NCBI RefSeq assembly: GCF_017939615.1
Contig: NZ_JAGKSR010000001.1
Span: 2,232,001-2,296,000, forward strand
Direction: 5' to 3'
Length of the DNA stretch: 64,000 nucleotides
Source of the DNA: Microbacterium sp. BLY
GTDB taxonomy: Bacteria; Actinomycetota; Actinomycetes; Actinomycetales; Microbacteriaceae
Below the pieces are notes generated by a model, which saw only the letters and a list, made by a program, of their open reading frames with translations, was not told the DNA's origin and did not search any database. Both the position numbers and the translations under genes were made by a program. Below are positions 45,867 through 56,812 of the stretch, in pieces; position 1 is the first letter of the stretch; every line of letters begins with the position of its first letter.

Positions 45867-46664
45867 GTGACGCGCCCCTGGATCCCCGGAACAGCCGACG
45901 CCGACCTCACCGCCCTCGCGACGACCCCGCGCCTGGTCGTCGCCCTCGACTTCGACGGCACCGCGTCCCCTCTGGTCGTCGACCCGATGGCGGCCAGGGC
46001 GCTGCCCGAGGTCGCCGCGCAGATGGCCCGCCTCGCCGCGATGCCGGACACGGTCGTCGCCTACGTCTCCGGGCGGAGCATGCACGACCTCCGGGAGATC
46101 ACCGAGCACACGGACGACTCCGTCGTCGTGCTCGCCGGCTCCCACGGCGCGCAGTATTGGTTCCCCGGTCAGGGGGCTGCCGACGCCCCGGGCGATGCGA
46201 CCGAGACCGGGGCGCGGGAGGAGCTGTGGGCTGCCGCGCAGCCGATCATCGACCGCTACGAGGGAGCGGAGCTGGAGCCGAAGACCTTCGGCATGGGCGT
46301 GCACACCCGGCGAGCGGACCGGGAGACGGAGGAGAAGGTCTTCGCCGAGATCGATGCCCTCGTCGCCGAGCGCTTCCCGCAGTGGCGGCGGCGTGCCGGC
46401 CACCGGGTGCTGGAGTTCTCGTCGCGGAACGAGGGCAAGGACGCCGCGATGATCGCTCTCCGGGAACGCTTCGACGCCACCGGGATCCTCTTCGCCGGCG
46501 ACGACGTGACCGACGAGGATGCGATGCGGGTGCTGCAGGACGGCGACCTCGGCGTGCGGGTCGGACCGGGGGAGAGCGCGGCGACGCTCCGTGTGGACTC
46601 CCCACAACAGATCGCCGCGCTTCTGGAGACGCTCGCGAACGAGAGGGCCGTCGCGCAGGAATAG
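45867..46664 (+). CDS. otsB: Trehalose-6-phosphate phosphatase
   Basis: A 265-residue HAD phosphatase that releases free trehalose. The catalytic DFDGT contains Asp28 and Asp30, and AYVSGRSMHDL, SHGAQY, GKDAA and the metal-binding GDDVTDEDA complete the HAD/OtsB set. GTG start after ACGGAGA. Ends ten bases before ilvD. Confidence 0.95.
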   Translation: MTRPWIPGTADADLTALATTPRLVVALDFDGTASPLVVDPMAARALPEVAAQMARLAAMPDTVVAYVSGRSMHDLREITEHTDDSVVVLAGSHGAQYWFPGQGAADAPGDATETGAREELWAAAQPIIDRYEGAELEPKTFGMGVHTRRADRETEEKVFAEIDALVAERFPQWRRRAGHRVLEFSSRNEGKDAAMIALRERFDATGILFAGDDVTDEDAMRVLQDGDLGVRVGPGESAATLRVDSPQQIAALLETLANERAVAQE

Positions 46665-46673
46665 ACTCTCGTC

Positions 46674-48392
46674 ATGTCCTCGCATGATCCCTCCGCCAGC
46701 GCGCCCATCGACATCAAGCCCCGCAGCCGCGTCGTCACCGACGGCATCGAGGCGACGACCTCCCGCGGCATGCTCCGCGCCGTCGGGATGGGCGACGCCG
46801 ACTGGGACAAGCCCCAGATCGGCATCGCATCCAGCTGGAACGAGATCACGCCCTGCAACCTGAGCCTCGACCGGCTCGCCCAGGGGGCGAAGGAGGGCGT
46901 GCACTCCGGCGGCGGCTATCCGCTGCAGTTCGGCACGATCTCGGTCTCCGACGGCATCTCGATGGGCCATGAGGGCATGCACTTCTCGCTGGTGTCGCGC
47001 GAAGTCATCGCCGACTCGGTCGAGACCGTGATGATGGCCGAGCGCCTCGACGGCTCCGTCCTGCTCGCGGGCTGCGACAAGTCGATCCCCGGCATGCTCA
47101 TGGCCAGCGCCCGTCTCGACCTGTCGAGCGTCTTCCTCTACGCCGGATCGATCGCGCCCGGCTGGGTCAAGCTCTCCGACGGCACCGAGAAGGACGTCAC
47201 GATCATTGACTCGTTCGAGGCGGTCGGTGCCTGCCGTGCCGGCCTCATGAGCGAGGAGGACCTGAAGCGCATCGAGTGCGCGATCGCCCCGGGCGAAGGC
47301 GCCTGCGGCGGCATGTACACCGCGAACACCATGGCCTCCGTCGCCGAGGCGCTCGGTCTCAGCCTGCCGGGCTCGGCCGCGCCGCCCGCGGCGGACCGCC
47401 GCCGCGACTACTTCGCGCACCGCTCGGGCGAGGCCGTCGTGAACCTGCTGCGTCAGGGCATCACGACGCGCGACATCCTCACCAAGGAGGCGTTCGAGAA
47501 CGCGATCGCCCTCGCGATGGCCCTCGGCGGCTCGACCAACGTGGTTCTCCACCTGCTCGCGATCGCGCGTGAGGCCGAGGTCGAGCTGAGCCTGCACGAC
47601 TTCAACCGCATCGGCGACAAGGTCCCGCACGTGGCCGACATGAAGCCGTTCGGCAAGTACGTCATGAACGACGTCGACCGTCACGGCGGCATCCCCGTCA
47701 TCATGAAGGCGATGCTCGACGAAGGCCTGCTGCACGGCGACGCGCTGACGGTCACGGGCAAGACGCTGGCGGAGAACCTCGCCGATCTCGACCCGCAGCC
47801 CATCGACGGCGAGGTCATCCACACGTTCGACAACCCCATCCACGCCACCGGCGGACTGACGATCCTGCACGGGTCGCTCGCGCCGGAGGGCGCGGTGGTC
47901 AAGACCGCCGGCTTCGACGCGGCCGTGTTCGAGGGGCCCGCGCGGGTCTTCGAGCGCGAGCGTGCGGCCATGGACGCGGTCGCCGAAGGCAGCATCGAGC
48001 CCGGAACGGTCATCGTCATCCGGTACGAGGGCCCGAAGGGCGGACCGGGGATGCGCGAGATGCTGGCGATCACCGCGGCCATCAAGGGCGCGGGGCTCGG
48101 AAAAGATGTACTACTCTTGACGGACGGACGATTCTCAGGCGGCACAACCGGCCTGTGCATCGGCCACATAGCACCCGAAGCGGTGGACGCAGGTCCTATC
48201 GCCTTCGTGCGCGATGGTGATCTGATACGGGTCGATATCGCAGCTCGCTCTCTCGATCTACTCGTCGACGAGGCGGAGCTCGCCTCCCGCCGCTCTGGCT
48301 GGGAGCCGCTTCCCCCGCGCTACACCCGAGGCGTTCTTGCCAAGTACTCGCGCCTCGTGCGGTCCGCCGCCGAGGGAGCGACCACCGGCTGA
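46674..48392 (+). CDS. ilvD: Dihydroxy-acid dehydratase
   Basis: A 572-residue Fe-S dehydratase that makes the 2-keto acids of valine and isoleucine. ITPCNLSL, the CDKSIPGML cluster ligand and [13 protein letters not shown] are present, as is the C-terminal [19 protein letters not shown]. From about 48098 the codons abruptly change: roughly two fifths of the next 58 end in A or T, including ATA, CTA and GTA, whereas the preceding gene body ends almost always in G or C. The protein is unchanged in sense, so this looks like recombination or an embedded element. ilvBNC follow in the same direction. Confidence 0.96.
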   Translation: MSSHDPSASAPIDIKPRSRVVTDGIEATTSRGMLRAVGMGDADWDKPQIGIASSWNEITPCNLSLDRLAQGAKEGVHSGGGYPLQFGTISVSDGISMGHEGMHFSLVSREVIADSVETVMMAERLDGSVLLAGCDKSIPGMLMASARLDLSSVFLYAGSIAPGWVKLSDGTEKDVTIIDSFEAVGACRAGLMSEEDLKRIECAIAPGEGACGGMYTANTMASVAEALGLSLPGSAAPPAADRRRDYFAHRSGEAVVNLLRQGITTRDILTKEAFENAIALAMALGGSTNVVLHLLAIAREAEVELSLHDFNRIGDKVPHVADMKPFGKYVMNDVDRHGGIPVIMKAMLDEGLLHGDALTVTGKTLAENLADLDPQPIDGEVIHTFDNPIHATGGLTILHGSLAPEGAVVKTAGFDAAVFEGPARVFERERAAMDAVAEGSIEPGTVIVIRYEGPKGGPGMREMLAITAAIKGAGLGKDVLLLTDGRFSGGTTGLCIGHIAPEAVDAGPIAFVRDGDLIRVDIAARSLDLLVDEAELASRRSGWEPLPPRYTRGVLAKYSRLVRSAAEGATTG

Positions 48393-48463
48393 TCCATCGA
48401 CCGGCTCAGGAATCCGCCCGGTCGGAACGCCGGTGTCCCGCACAGTTCATCAGAAGGAAAGTC

Positions 48464-50263
48464 ATGACTGCTGACTCCGTCTCGGCCGTGCCGAGGCCGC
48501 CCGCCCGCCCATCCGCCCCGGAGATCACCGGCGCAGAGGCCGTCGTCCGCTCGCTCGAGCTGCTCGGCGTCACGGACGTGTTCGGTCTTCCGGGCGGCGC
48601 GATCCTTCCGGTCTACGACCCGCTGATGGACGCGTCGCAGCTGCGGCACATCCTCGTGCGGCATGAGCAGGGTGCCGGCCACGCGGCCGAGGGGTACGCA
48701 TCCGCCTCCGGGAAGGTGGGCGTGTGCATCGCGACCTCCGGTCCCGGAGCGACGAACCTCGTCACCGCGATCGCCGACGCCTACATGGACTCCGTCCCGC
48801 TGCTCGCGATCACCGGTCAGGTGTTCTCGACGCTGATGGGCACGGACGCGTTCCAGGAGGCCGACATCGTGGGGATCACGATGCCGATCACGAAGCACTC
48901 GTTCCTGGTCAAGGACGCGGCCGACATCCCCGGCGCGATCGCAGCCGCCTATGAGATCGCCGGCACGGGTCGTCCCGGCCCGGTGCTCGTGGACATCACG
49001 AAGGATGCGCAGCAGGCGACGGCGCCGTTCGTGTGGCCGCCCAAGATCGACCTCCCCGGCTACCGTCCGGTGACGAAGGCGCACGGCAAGCAGATCCAGG
49101 CCGCAGCCGCCCTCCTCGCCGAGGCGAAGAAGCCGGTGCTTTACGTGGGCGGCGGCGTGGTCCGCGGCCGTGCGGCGGCAGAGCTCCTCGAGCTCGCGGA
49201 GTCGACGGGGGCGCCGGTCGTCACGACCCTGATGGCGCGGGGCGCGTTCCCCGACTCGCACCCGCAGCACCTCGGCATGCCCGGCATGCACGGCACGGTG
49301 CCGGCGGTGCTGGCGCTCCAGGAGGCCGACCTCCTCGTGTCGCTCGGCGCCCGGTTCGACGACCGCGTGACCGGCAAGGCGGCGCTGTTCGCCCCGAACG
49401 CGAAGGTCGTGCACGTCGACATCGACCCGGCGGAGATCTCGAAGATCCGCACGGCGGACGTGCCGATCGTGGGCGACGTGCGCGACGTGCTCACCGACCT
49501 GGACGCGGCCTTCCGCGGCGTCACCGGCACCGCCAAGCCCGACATCGACGAGTGGTGGTCGTACCTCGACGGGCTGCGCACCGAGTTCCCGCTCGGATAC
49601 GCGCCGACGACGGACGGCCTGCTGGCGCCGCAGTACGTGATCCAGCGCATCGGCGAGCTCACCGGCCCGGAGGGCATCTTCGCCTCGGGCGTGGGCCAGC
49701 ACCAGATGTGGGCCGCGCAGTTCATCAAGTACGAGCGTCCGAACGCGTGGCTGAACTCCGGCGGTGCGGGCACGATGGGCTACTCGGTGCCGGCGGCCAT
49801 GGGGGCGAAGGTCGCCGAGCCGGAGCGCCCGGTCTGGGCGATCGACGGCGACGGCTGCTTCCAGATGACCAATCAGGAGCTCGCGACCTGCGCGATCAAC
49901 AACATTCCGATCAAGGTCGCGATCATCAACAACTCGTCGCTGGGCATGGTCCGGCAGTGGCAGACGCTGTTCTACGACGGCCGTCACTCCAACACCGACC
50001 TGAACACCGGGCACGGGACGATCCGCATCCCGGACTTCGTGAAGCTCGCGGAGGCGTACGGCTGCCTCGCGATCCGCGTGGAGAAGGAGGAGGAGGTCGA
50101 CGCCGCGATCCGGCTCGCGCTGGAGACGAACGACCGCCCCGTCGTGATCGACTTCGTGGTGAGCGCCGACTCCATGGTGTGGCCGATGGTGCCGCAGGGG
50201 GTCAGCAACAGCTATGTCCAGTACGCGCGCGACCACGCGCCCGCGTTCGACGAGGAGGACTGA
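48464..50263 (+). CDS. ilvB: Acetolactate synthase large subunit
   Basis: The 599-residue ThDP enzyme condenses pyruvate with pyruvate or 2-ketobutyrate. [14 protein letters not shown] holds the catalytic Glu, and the ThDP/Mg fold is [19 protein letters not shown] then [12 protein letters not shown]. An AGAAGGAAAG site precedes the ATG. It starts three to four bases before a coupled ilvN (spacing after stop, three bases). A 71-base gap after ilvD shows no clear attenuator hairpin or leader peptide. Confidence 0.97.
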   Translation: MTADSVSAVPRPPARPSAPEITGAEAVVRSLELLGVTDVFGLPGGAILPVYDPLMDASQLRHILVRHEQGAGHAAEGYASASGKVGVCIATSGPGATNLVTAIADAYMDSVPLLAITGQVFSTLMGTDAFQEADIVGITMPITKHSFLVKDAADIPGAIAAAYEIAGTGRPGPVLVDITKDAQQATAPFVWPPKIDLPGYRPVTKAHGKQIQAAAALLAEAKKPVLYVGGGVVRGRAAAELLELAESTGAPVVTTLMARGAFPDSHPQHLGMPGMHGTVPAVLALQEADLLVSLGARFDDRVTGKAALFAPNAKVVHVDIDPAEISKIRTADVPIVGDVRDVLTDLDAAFRGVTGTAKPDIDEWWSYLDGLRTEFPLGYAPTTDGLLAPQYVIQRIGELTGPEGIFASGVGQHQMWAAQFIKYERPNAWLNSGGAGTMGYSVPAAMGAKVAEPERPVWAIDGDGCFQMTNQELATCAINNIPIKVAIINNSSLGMVRQWQTLFYDGRHSNTDLNTGHGTIRIPDFVKLAEAYGCLAIRVEKEEEVDAAIRLALETNDRPVVIDFVVSADSMVWPMVPQGVSNSYVQYARDHAPAFDEED

Positions 50264-50266
50264 GCC

Positions 50267-50776
50267 ATGTCGACCCACGTCCTGAGCCTGCTGGTGGAGA
50301 ACACCCCCGGCCTTCTGACCCGCGTCGCCGGCCTGTTCGCACGCCGCGGCTTCAACATCGACTCCCTCGCCGTCGGCGTGACCGAGGTCCCCGGGATCTC
50401 CCGCATCACGGTCGTCGTCGATGTGGAGGAGCTCCCGCTCGAGCAGGTGACCAAGCAGCTGAACAAGCTGATCAACGTCATCAAGATCGTCGAGCTCGAC
50501 CCGGCATCGTCCGTGCAGCGCGAGCACATGCTGGTGAAGGTGCGCACCGACAACGCCACCCGCTCCAACGTGATCGAGGTCGTCAACCTCTTCCGCGCGT
50601 CGGTCGTCGACTACGCCGCGGACGCCCTGGTGATCGAGGTCACCGGCGACAAGGGCAAGGTCGAGGCGCTGCTGCGCGCGCTGGAGCCCTTCGGCATCAA
50701 GGAGATCGCCCAGTCCGGACTCCTCGCGATCGGCCGCGGCGGCAAGAGCATCACCGAGCGCGTCCTGCGCGGCTGA
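50267..50776 (+). CDS. ilvN: Acetolactate synthase small (regulatory) subunit
   Basis: The 169-residue regulatory subunit has an N-terminal ACT domain (SLLVENTPGLLTRVAGLFARRGFNIDSLAVG) that binds valine for feedback control and a C-terminal ALS-ss domain (LVIEVTGDKGKVEALLRALEPFGIKEIAQSG). It starts three bases after the ilvB stop, consistent with a stoichiometric complex. Confidence 0.97.
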   Translation: MSTHVLSLLVENTPGLLTRVAGLFARRGFNIDSLAVGVTEVPGISRITVVVDVEELPLEQVTKQLNKLINVIKIVELDPASSVQREHMLVKVRTDNATRSNVIEVVNLFRASVVDYAADALVIEVTGDKGKVEALLRALEPFGIKEIAQSGLLAIGRGGKSITERVLRG

Positions 50777-50833
50777 CCCGTCGACAGATTCAGGGACCGC
50801 GTGTCCCGCATAACCACAACCAAGGAGAGATAA

Positions 50834-51865
<1,032 letters not shown>

Positions 51866-51878
51866 TCCGATCCGCGAA

Positions 51879-51910
51879 CGAACGGGCGTCCCCTCGGGGG
51901 CGCCCGTTCG
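51879..51910 (+). terminator. Terminator after ilvC
   Basis: A 15-base arm at 51879-51893 (CGAACGGGCGTCCCC) pairs with 51896-51910 with one G-U pair around a two-base loop. It separates the ilv operon from the fucosidase gene. Confidence 0.85.
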
Positions 51911-51931
51911 GCGTTCCGGACGGCATTCGCC

Positions 51932-51956
51932 GGCACAGACATCGGATGTCTGTGCC
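51932..51956. promoter_or_regulatory. Operator upstream of fucosidase A (ACATCGGATGT core)
   Basis: GGCACAGACAT (51932-51942) and ATGTCTGTGCC (51946-51956) are perfect inverted arms around CGG. The site lies 11 bases before the fucosidase ATG at 51968. Its central ACATCGGATGT recurs at 54489-54499 before the sugar-transport operon, beside the ROK repressor gene, so it is probably that repressor's binding site. Confidence 0.72.
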
Positions 51957-51967
51957 AGGATGGACGC

Positions 51968-53233
51968 ATGCGACAGGAATGGTTTGATGACGCCCGCTTC
52001 GGCATGTTCGTCCACTTCGGCCTCTACAGCGGGGCGGCGCGGCACGAGTGGGTGCAGAACTACGAACGCCTCACCGACGAGGAGTACCGCCCCTACTTCG
52101 ACAACTTCGACCCGGACCTCTTCGACGCCGCCGCCCTGGCGCGGACGGCGAAGGAGACGGGGATGGGCTACGTCGTGCTCACGACGAAGCACCACGACGG
52201 GTTCTGCCTGTGGGACTCGCAGCTGACTGATTTCACGTCCGTCACGGCGGTCGGTCGGGACCTGGTGCGCGAGTATGTCGACGCGCTCCGTGCCGAGGGC
52301 ATCCGCGTCGGCCTCTATCACTCGGTCATCGACTGGCATCACCCCGACTTCACCGTGGACTGGAACCACCCTCGGCGGGATGACGAGAACGCGCACGCCC
52401 TGAACGAGGGGCGCGACATGGCCCGCTACCGCGAGTACCTGCACGGTCAGGTCCGCGAGCTGCTCACCGGCTACGGCGACATCGACTACCTGTTCTTCGA
52501 CTTCACCTACCCGGAGGCCAAGGACGGCTGGGACGGGAAGGGGCCGCAGGACTGGGACGCCGAGGCCCTCCTCTCCCTCTGCCGGGAGCTGCAGCCGGAG
52601 ATGCTCGTCAACGACCGGCTCGGCATCCCCGGCGACTTCGTGACCCCCGAGCAGTACCAGCCGACGGCGCCGCTCGTCCGGGATGGCGTGCTGCTGGTGT
52701 GGGAGGCGTGCCAGACGCTCAACGGCTCGTGGGGCTACCACCGGGACAACACCGACCAGAAGTCGCCCCTGCTGCTCGTGCAGATGCTCGTCGACTCGGT
52801 GTCGATGGACGGCAACATGCTCCTGAACATCGGCCCGGACGGTCGGGGCGCGATCGCTCCGCGGGATGCCGACACCCTGGCCGAGATCGGCGAGTGGATG
52901 CGCCTGCACCGCCGCGCCGTGGTCGGTGCGGGCCATGCGCCGTTCACGCCGCCGCGCGAGGGCGTGTACACGCTCCGCGGCGACCGCCTCTACCTGAGTC
53001 TGTTCACCTGGCCCCTGGGGTTCGTCCACCTGCCCGGTCTCGCCGGCAAGGTGTCGTACGCCCGACTGCTCAACGACGGCTCCTGGCTGCGGACCAGCGT
53101 CAGCGATCCTGATCAGCAGGCCGACCTGATGACGCCCGCCGGCGAGGCGGAGGGGACCCTGACGGTGCACCTCCCGGTCCGTCGACCGGACGTGCTCCTG
53201 CCCGTGATCGAGCTGCGCCTCACGGAGGACTGA
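51968..53233 (+). CDS. GH29 alpha-L-fucosidase A
   Basis: A 421-residue cytoplasmic glycosidase (no signal peptide) of GH29. The barrel begins WFDDARFGMFVHFGLYSGAARHEW; LTTKHHDGFCLWDS lines the active site (residues 72-84), and Asp178 in YLFFDFTYPE is the likely nucleophile. NDRLGIPGDF and LVDSVSMDGNMLLNIGPDGRGAI are conserved family segments, and a small beta C-domain closes the protein. It is a single-gene unit after the ilv terminator, under its own operator, and converges on the ROK repressor. Substrate linkage is not readable; some GH29 members act on other 6-deoxy-L-sugars. Confidence 0.92.
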   Translation: MRQEWFDDARFGMFVHFGLYSGAARHEWVQNYERLTDEEYRPYFDNFDPDLFDAAALARTAKETGMGYVVLTTKHHDGFCLWDSQLTDFTSVTAVGRDLVREYVDALRAEGIRVGLYHSVIDWHHPDFTVDWNHPRRDDENAHALNEGRDMARYREYLHGQVRELLTGYGDIDYLFFDFTYPEAKDGWDGKGPQDWDAEALLSLCRELQPEMLVNDRLGIPGDFVTPEQYQPTAPLVRDGVLLVWEACQTLNGSWGYHRDNTDQKSPLLLVQMLVDSVSMDGNMLLNIGPDGRGAIAPRDADTLAEIGEWMRLHRRAVVGAGHAPFTPPREGVYTLRGDRLYLSLFTWPLGFVHLPGLAGKVSYARLLNDGSWLRTSVSDPDQQADLMTPAGEAEGTLTVHLPVRRPDVLLPVIELRLTED

Positions 53234-53252
53234 CGGTGTCGGTGGTGGCGGC

Positions 53253-54404
53253 TCAGGCCGCCGCCACCGGGATCTCCATGCCCTCGAGTGCCAGGCGTGC
53301 GGCCCCGAGCAGGATGGCGTCCGCCCCCGTGGCCGCCGCCTCGATCCGCAGGCGCTGCGTCGCCAGCGGGTGGCACGCCTCGTAGACCCGGCTCCGCACG
53401 GCGGCGATGAAGGGCTCGGAGGCGCTCATGCTCCCGGTGAGGAACAGGGCGTGCGGGTTGAAGAAGTTGACGACGCCGGAGAGCGCCTGGCCCAGGTGGG
53501 TCCCCGCGGTGCGCACGAGCGTCGTGGCCAGCGGGTCCGCGTCCCGGGCGAGGGTCAGCACGTCGGCGGTCGTGCGGACGTCCGTGATGCCGCGCTCGCG
53601 CATCTGACGGACCAGGCTCGCCCCGCTGGCCACCGTCTCCAGGCAGCCGGTGTTGCCGCAGGAGCAGGGGATGTCGCCGCTGCCGTCGATGCGGGTGTGC
53701 GTGATGTCGCCGGCGGCAGCGGTGGCGCCGCGGTGGATGTGCCCGTCGACGATGATCCCGCTGCCGATCGCGGTGCCCGCCTTGACGGTGATGCTGTGCT
53801 GCGTGTGCCCCAGCTGGCGCCGGTGCTCTCCGAGGGCGGCCAGGTTGGCATCGTTGTCGACCATCACGGGGACCCCGTGACGAGCGGTGAGGTGCTCGCC
53901 GACGCGGAAGCCCGGCCAGCCCGGCATCCGGGAGGGCTGGTCGACGGAGCCCGTCGTCACGTCGACGGGGCCGGGAAGGCTCACGCCGATCGCATGGACC
54001 CGGGTCTCGGCCGCGAGTCGCTCGAACACCTCCGACACGCGGGCGAGCGTCTCCTCCGGTCCGTCGGCGACGTCGATCGCGAGCGTCTCCGAGCCGAGGA
54101 GACCGCCGCTGAGATCGTGCCGCCCGATGCGGGCATGGCGGCCCCCGAGGTCGGCGGACAGGACGATGCCGTCGCCGGCGATCCGGAGCACACGCGGTCG
54201 TCGTCCGCCGCGGGAGGTGCCGGCCCCGGCCTCCTCCAGCACGCCGGCATCGAGAAGCGTCTGCACGCGCAGGCCCACGGTCGAGGCGGCCACCCCCAGC
54301 TCGGACGCGAGCTCGGAGCGGGACCGAGCCTGTCCGCGCGCGACGAGATCGAGGATGCGCCGCGTGTGCGGGTCGTCGACGGTGGTGTCGGCGGGGTTCG
54401 TCAT
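53253..54404 (-). CDS. ROK family transcriptional repressor
   Basis: A 383-residue XylR/NagC-like ROK regulator. A winged HTH covers residues 13-60 (RRILDLVARGQARSRSELASELGVAASTVGLRVQTLL). A ROK sugar-binding domain follows with VSLPGPVD, VDNDANLAALGE and the zinc motif CSCGNTGCLE preceded by its His (ITHTR). The ATPase DxGxT motif is degenerate (ADLGGRH), as usual for regulators rather than kinases. It is divergent from the transporter operon, and an operator lies between them. The inducer is probably the imported saccharide or its phosphorylated product. Confidence 0.93.
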   Translation of the reverse strand: MTNPADTTVDDPHTRRILDLVARGQARSRSELASELGVAASTVGLRVQTLLDAGVLEEAGAGTSRGGRRPRVLRIAGDGIVLSADLGGRHARIGRHDLSGGLLGSETLAIDVADGPEETLARVSEVFERLAAETRVHAIGVSLPGPVDVTTGSVDQPSRMPGWPGFRVGEHLTARHGVPVMVDNDANLAALGEHRRQLGHTQHSITVKAGTAIGSGIIVDGHIHRGATAAAGDITHTRIDGSGDIPCSCGNTGCLETVASGASLVRQMRERGITDVRTTADVLTLARDADPLATTLVRTAGTHLGQALSGVVNFFNPHALFLTGSMSASEPFIAAVRSRVYEACHPLATQRLRIEAAATGADAILLGAARLALEGMEIPVAAA

Positions 54405-54462
54405 GGTGGTCCTTCGTCTCGACGCATCGTCAGCGTAGCGGGGGAGCGGCGTGTTTCGGGGA

Positions 54463-54479
54463 GGTGACGAATTATCACC
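54463..54479. promoter_or_regulatory. Imperfect palindrome between repressor and transporter operon
   Basis: GGTGACGAATTATCACC is a 17-base near-symmetric element (arms GGTGA and TCACC) in the AT-rich divergent promoter region. It may be a second operator for another regulator, such as a catabolite-control or LacI-type protein. Confidence 0.45.
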
Positions 54480-54487
54480 ACCCTATA

Positions 54488-54500
54488 AACATCGGATGTT
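54488..54500. promoter_or_regulatory. ROK operator upstream of sugar transporter operon
   Basis: AACATCGGATGTT has the same ACATCGGATGT core as the site before fucosidase A. TATAAA (54484-54489) overlaps its left end and could be a -10 element for either direction. It sits 103 bases before the binding-protein gene and 83 bases from the repressor gene, so it suits coordinate control and autoregulation. Confidence 0.75.
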
Positions 54501-54555
54501 CGGCTTGCGGCGCCCTGCGAACTATGACAGCGTAACTTCATACGAAATCCTAATT

Positions 54556-54580
54556 GGTTAATTCGAGCGTCGAAATAACC
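54556..54580. promoter_or_regulatory. Long inverted repeat in 5' leader of sugar-binding protein gene
   Basis: GGTTAATTCGA (54556-54566) and TCGAAATAACC (54570-54580) match as inverted arms except one position, around GCG. It lies 23 bases before the start codon, just ahead of the AGGAGG ribosome site (54591-54596). It could be a repressor site in DNA or a weak hairpin in the mRNA. Confidence 0.5.
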
Positions 54581-54603
54581 GTTCCCTTCTCAGGAGGCAT
54601 TCA

Positions 54604-55863
54604 ATGAAGAAGTTGCGTGTGGGGGCTGTCGCCGCTGTCGCGGGCGTGGCCGTGGTGATGACCGGCTGCGCCAGCAACGGCGGATCCGGAGGCTCGGCCG
54701 ACGGCGACACCATCGTCGTCGACATGTGGGCCGGCAGTGAGTCGGACGTCGACGCGCTGGAGGCGCAGATCGAGTTCGCGCAGAAGCAGAACCCGGACAT
54801 CAAGATCAAGCTGCAGACCTCGCCGTGGAGCGACTTCTTCACGAAGCTCACGACGAACATGGCCAGCGGCAACATGGCATGCATCACCGGCATGAGCGGC
54901 GCGCAGCTCGGCGGCTACACCGCCGGCTTCCGGGCTCTCAGCGACGAGGACCTCGAGACCGCCGGCATCGACTGGTCGGAGTTCAACCCCAGCGCCGACG
55001 GCATCCTCAGCTTCGAAGGCAAGGTGTACGGCGTGCCCTTCGACGTCGCCACCATGCTCGTCTACTACAACCAGGACCTGCTGACCGCGGCCGGCGCCGC
55101 CACGCCGGAGATCGGCTGGACGTTCGACGACTTCGCCACGATCGCGGCCGACGCCACGAAGGACGGCAAGTACGGCTTCGGCATGGGCATGGGCGGCTAC
55201 CAGTGGATGTCGATGCCCATCGCATACTCGGCCACGCAGCCCGCCGCCGAGGACGGCACGCTCCACATCGATGACGAGGACTTCGTCGAGGCGGCCTCGT
55301 GGTACGCCGGCCTGGTGACCGACAAGAAGGTCGCGGCGCCCGTGGCCTCCGCGTCCGACACCGGCTGGGGCGAGAACCAGTACACGGGCGGGAACGCGGC
55401 GATGGCCGTGGACGGCACGTGGAACGCGGTCAGCTACCTGAACAACGAGTCCGGCTTCGCGGCCGGCATGGTGCCGCTGCCGGCGGGTGTCGACGGCAAC
55501 CCGGGCCCGATCCTCGGCTCCGGCTACGGCATCGCCGAGAATTGCGAGAACCCGGAGGCGGCGCTCAAGGTGCTCGGCGCGCTCGTCGGTGAGGACGCGC
55601 AGGACTACATCGCCTCGTCCGGCCGCTCCTACCCGGCCCGAACCTCTTCGCAGCCGCTGTACTTCGAGTCGATCGACGAGCAGTACCGCGACCAGGTCCA
55701 GTCGGTGTTCGAGGCCGCGTTCGGCGACACGGTGCCGCTGTACATGACCAAGAACTGGCAGAAGCTCGACAGCTACATCCAGCCCAACCTCGTCAGCGTC
55801 TACAACGGCCAGATGACGATGGAGGAGCTGCTGTCGAACGCCCAGGCGCAGTTCGGCGAGTGA
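54604..55863 (+). CDS. Sugar ABC transporter solute-binding lipoprotein (CUT1, family 1)
   Basis: A 419-residue extracellular binding protein. The lipoprotein signal ends at Cys22 (AVVMTGC) and is followed by a Gly/Ser linker. The mature part has the family 1 fold: [55 protein letters not shown] and [18 protein letters not shown], which contain typical ligand-site aromatic residues. It delivers an oligosaccharide to the two permeases encoded next. An AGGAGG site precedes the ATG, suggesting high expression. Confidence 0.95.
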   Translation: MKKLRVGAVAAVAGVAVVMTGCASNGGSGGSADGDTIVVDMWAGSESDVDALEAQIEFAQKQNPDIKIKLQTSPWSDFFTKLTTNMASGNMACITGMSGAQLGGYTAGFRALSDEDLETAGIDWSEFNPSADGILSFEGKVYGVPFDVATMLVYYNQDLLTAAGAATPEIGWTFDDFATIAADATKDGKYGFGMGMGGYQWMSMPIAYSATQPAAEDGTLHIDDEDFVEAASWYAGLVTDKKVAAPVASASDTGWGENQYTGGNAAMAVDGTWNAVSYLNNESGFAAGMVPLPAGVDGNPGPILGSGYGIAENCENPEAALKVLGALVGEDAQDYIASSGRSYPARTSSQPLYFESIDEQYRDQVQSVFEAAFGDTVPLYMTKNWQKLDSYIQPNLVSVYNGQMTMEELLSNAQAQFGE

Positions 55864-55906
55864 GCCGGATCCGGTTCGCGCAGCAGTAACAGAGAAAGAC
55901 GACGAG

Positions 55907-56812
55907 ATGACGATCACGACGAGACGTCGAGGATCGCTCGCCAAGGTTGAGGGCCGCCAGGCGCTGGGTTTCGCAAGCCCGGCCCTGGTGGGCCTCGCCC
56001 TGTTCACGATCGTGCCCGTGGGGCTCTCGATCGTGATGAGCGTGTTCGACTGGCCGACCTTCGGCGAACGCACCTTCAACGGCGTGGACAACTACGTGAA
56101 GCTGTTCACCAGCAGCCCGGACTTCTGGCCCGCGCTGCGCAACTCGGCCGTGTATACGCTGCTGTACGTGCCGTTGAGCGTCGCTCTCTCGCTCGTGCTC
56201 GCCCTCGGACTCGGCCCGCGCATCCGCGGTCGCGGCGCCCTGCGCGTCCTCTTCTTCATCCCCGTCGTGACCCCGATGGTCGCGAACGTGCTGGTGTGGA
56301 AGATGATGCTGCAGCCCCAGGGTCTCTTCAACGGCCTCTCGGTCACCTGGTTCGGCATCGAGCTGCCCAACTTCCTCGCCGACCCGAACTGGGCGATGAT
56401 CATGGTCGTCGTCATGAGCGTCTGGCAGGGTCTCGGCTACAACATGCTGATCTTCTCCGCGGCCCTGGAGCAGCTCCCGGAGAGCGTGCTGGAGGCCGCG
56501 AGCATCGACGGCGCGCAGGGCTTCCGGCGGGTGTGGAGCATCATCATCCCGATGATCTCGCCGTCGATCTTCTTCGCGACGATCATGACGATGATCACCT
56601 CGCTCCAGGTCTTCGTCCAGCCGCAGATGCTCACCGGCGGCGGCCCCGGCAACGCCACCAAGCCGCTCGTGATGTACATCTGGGAGCAGGGCTTCACCTT
56701 CGGCGACCTCGGACTCGCCGCCGCCGCCGCCTGGATCCTCTTCGCGATCATCATCGCGATCACGGGCCTCCAGTTCGCCGCACAGAAGAAGTGGGTGCAC
56801 TATGAGCACTGA
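55907..56812 (+). CDS. Sugar ABC transporter permease (MalF/UgpA-like)
   Basis: A 301-residue inner-membrane component with six helices. The EAA loop that docks the ATPase reads EAASIDGAQGFRRVWSIIIPMISPS (about residues 197-221). The N terminus is basic (TTRRRGSLAKVEGRQ). It overlaps the next permease by 11 bases. Confidence 0.95.
   Translation: MTITTRRRGSLAKVEGRQALGFASPALVGLALFTIVPVGLSIVMSVFDWPTFGERTFNGVDNYVKLFTSSPDFWPALRNSAVYTLLYVPLSVALSLVLALGLGPRIRGRGALRVLFFIPVVTPMVANVLVWKMMLQPQGLFNGLSVTWFGIELPNFLADPNWAMIMVVVMSVWQGLGYNMLIFSAALEQLPESVLEAASIDGAQGFRRVWSIIIPMISPSIFFATIMTMITSLQVFVQPQMLTGGGPGNATKPLVMYIWEQGFTFGDLGLAAAAAWILFAIIIAITGLQFAAQKKWVHYEH

Noticed and set aside
48117..48145. TTGACG inside the low-GC3 ilvD patch as an internal promoter for ilvBNC
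   Set aside because: At 17-base spacing the sequence is CGGCAC, not a -10 element; only the codon anomaly itself is reported.
48393..48463. Transcription attenuator or leader peptide before ilvB
   Set aside because: The 71-base gap has no run of Val, Leu or Ile codons and no clear terminator/antiterminator pair.
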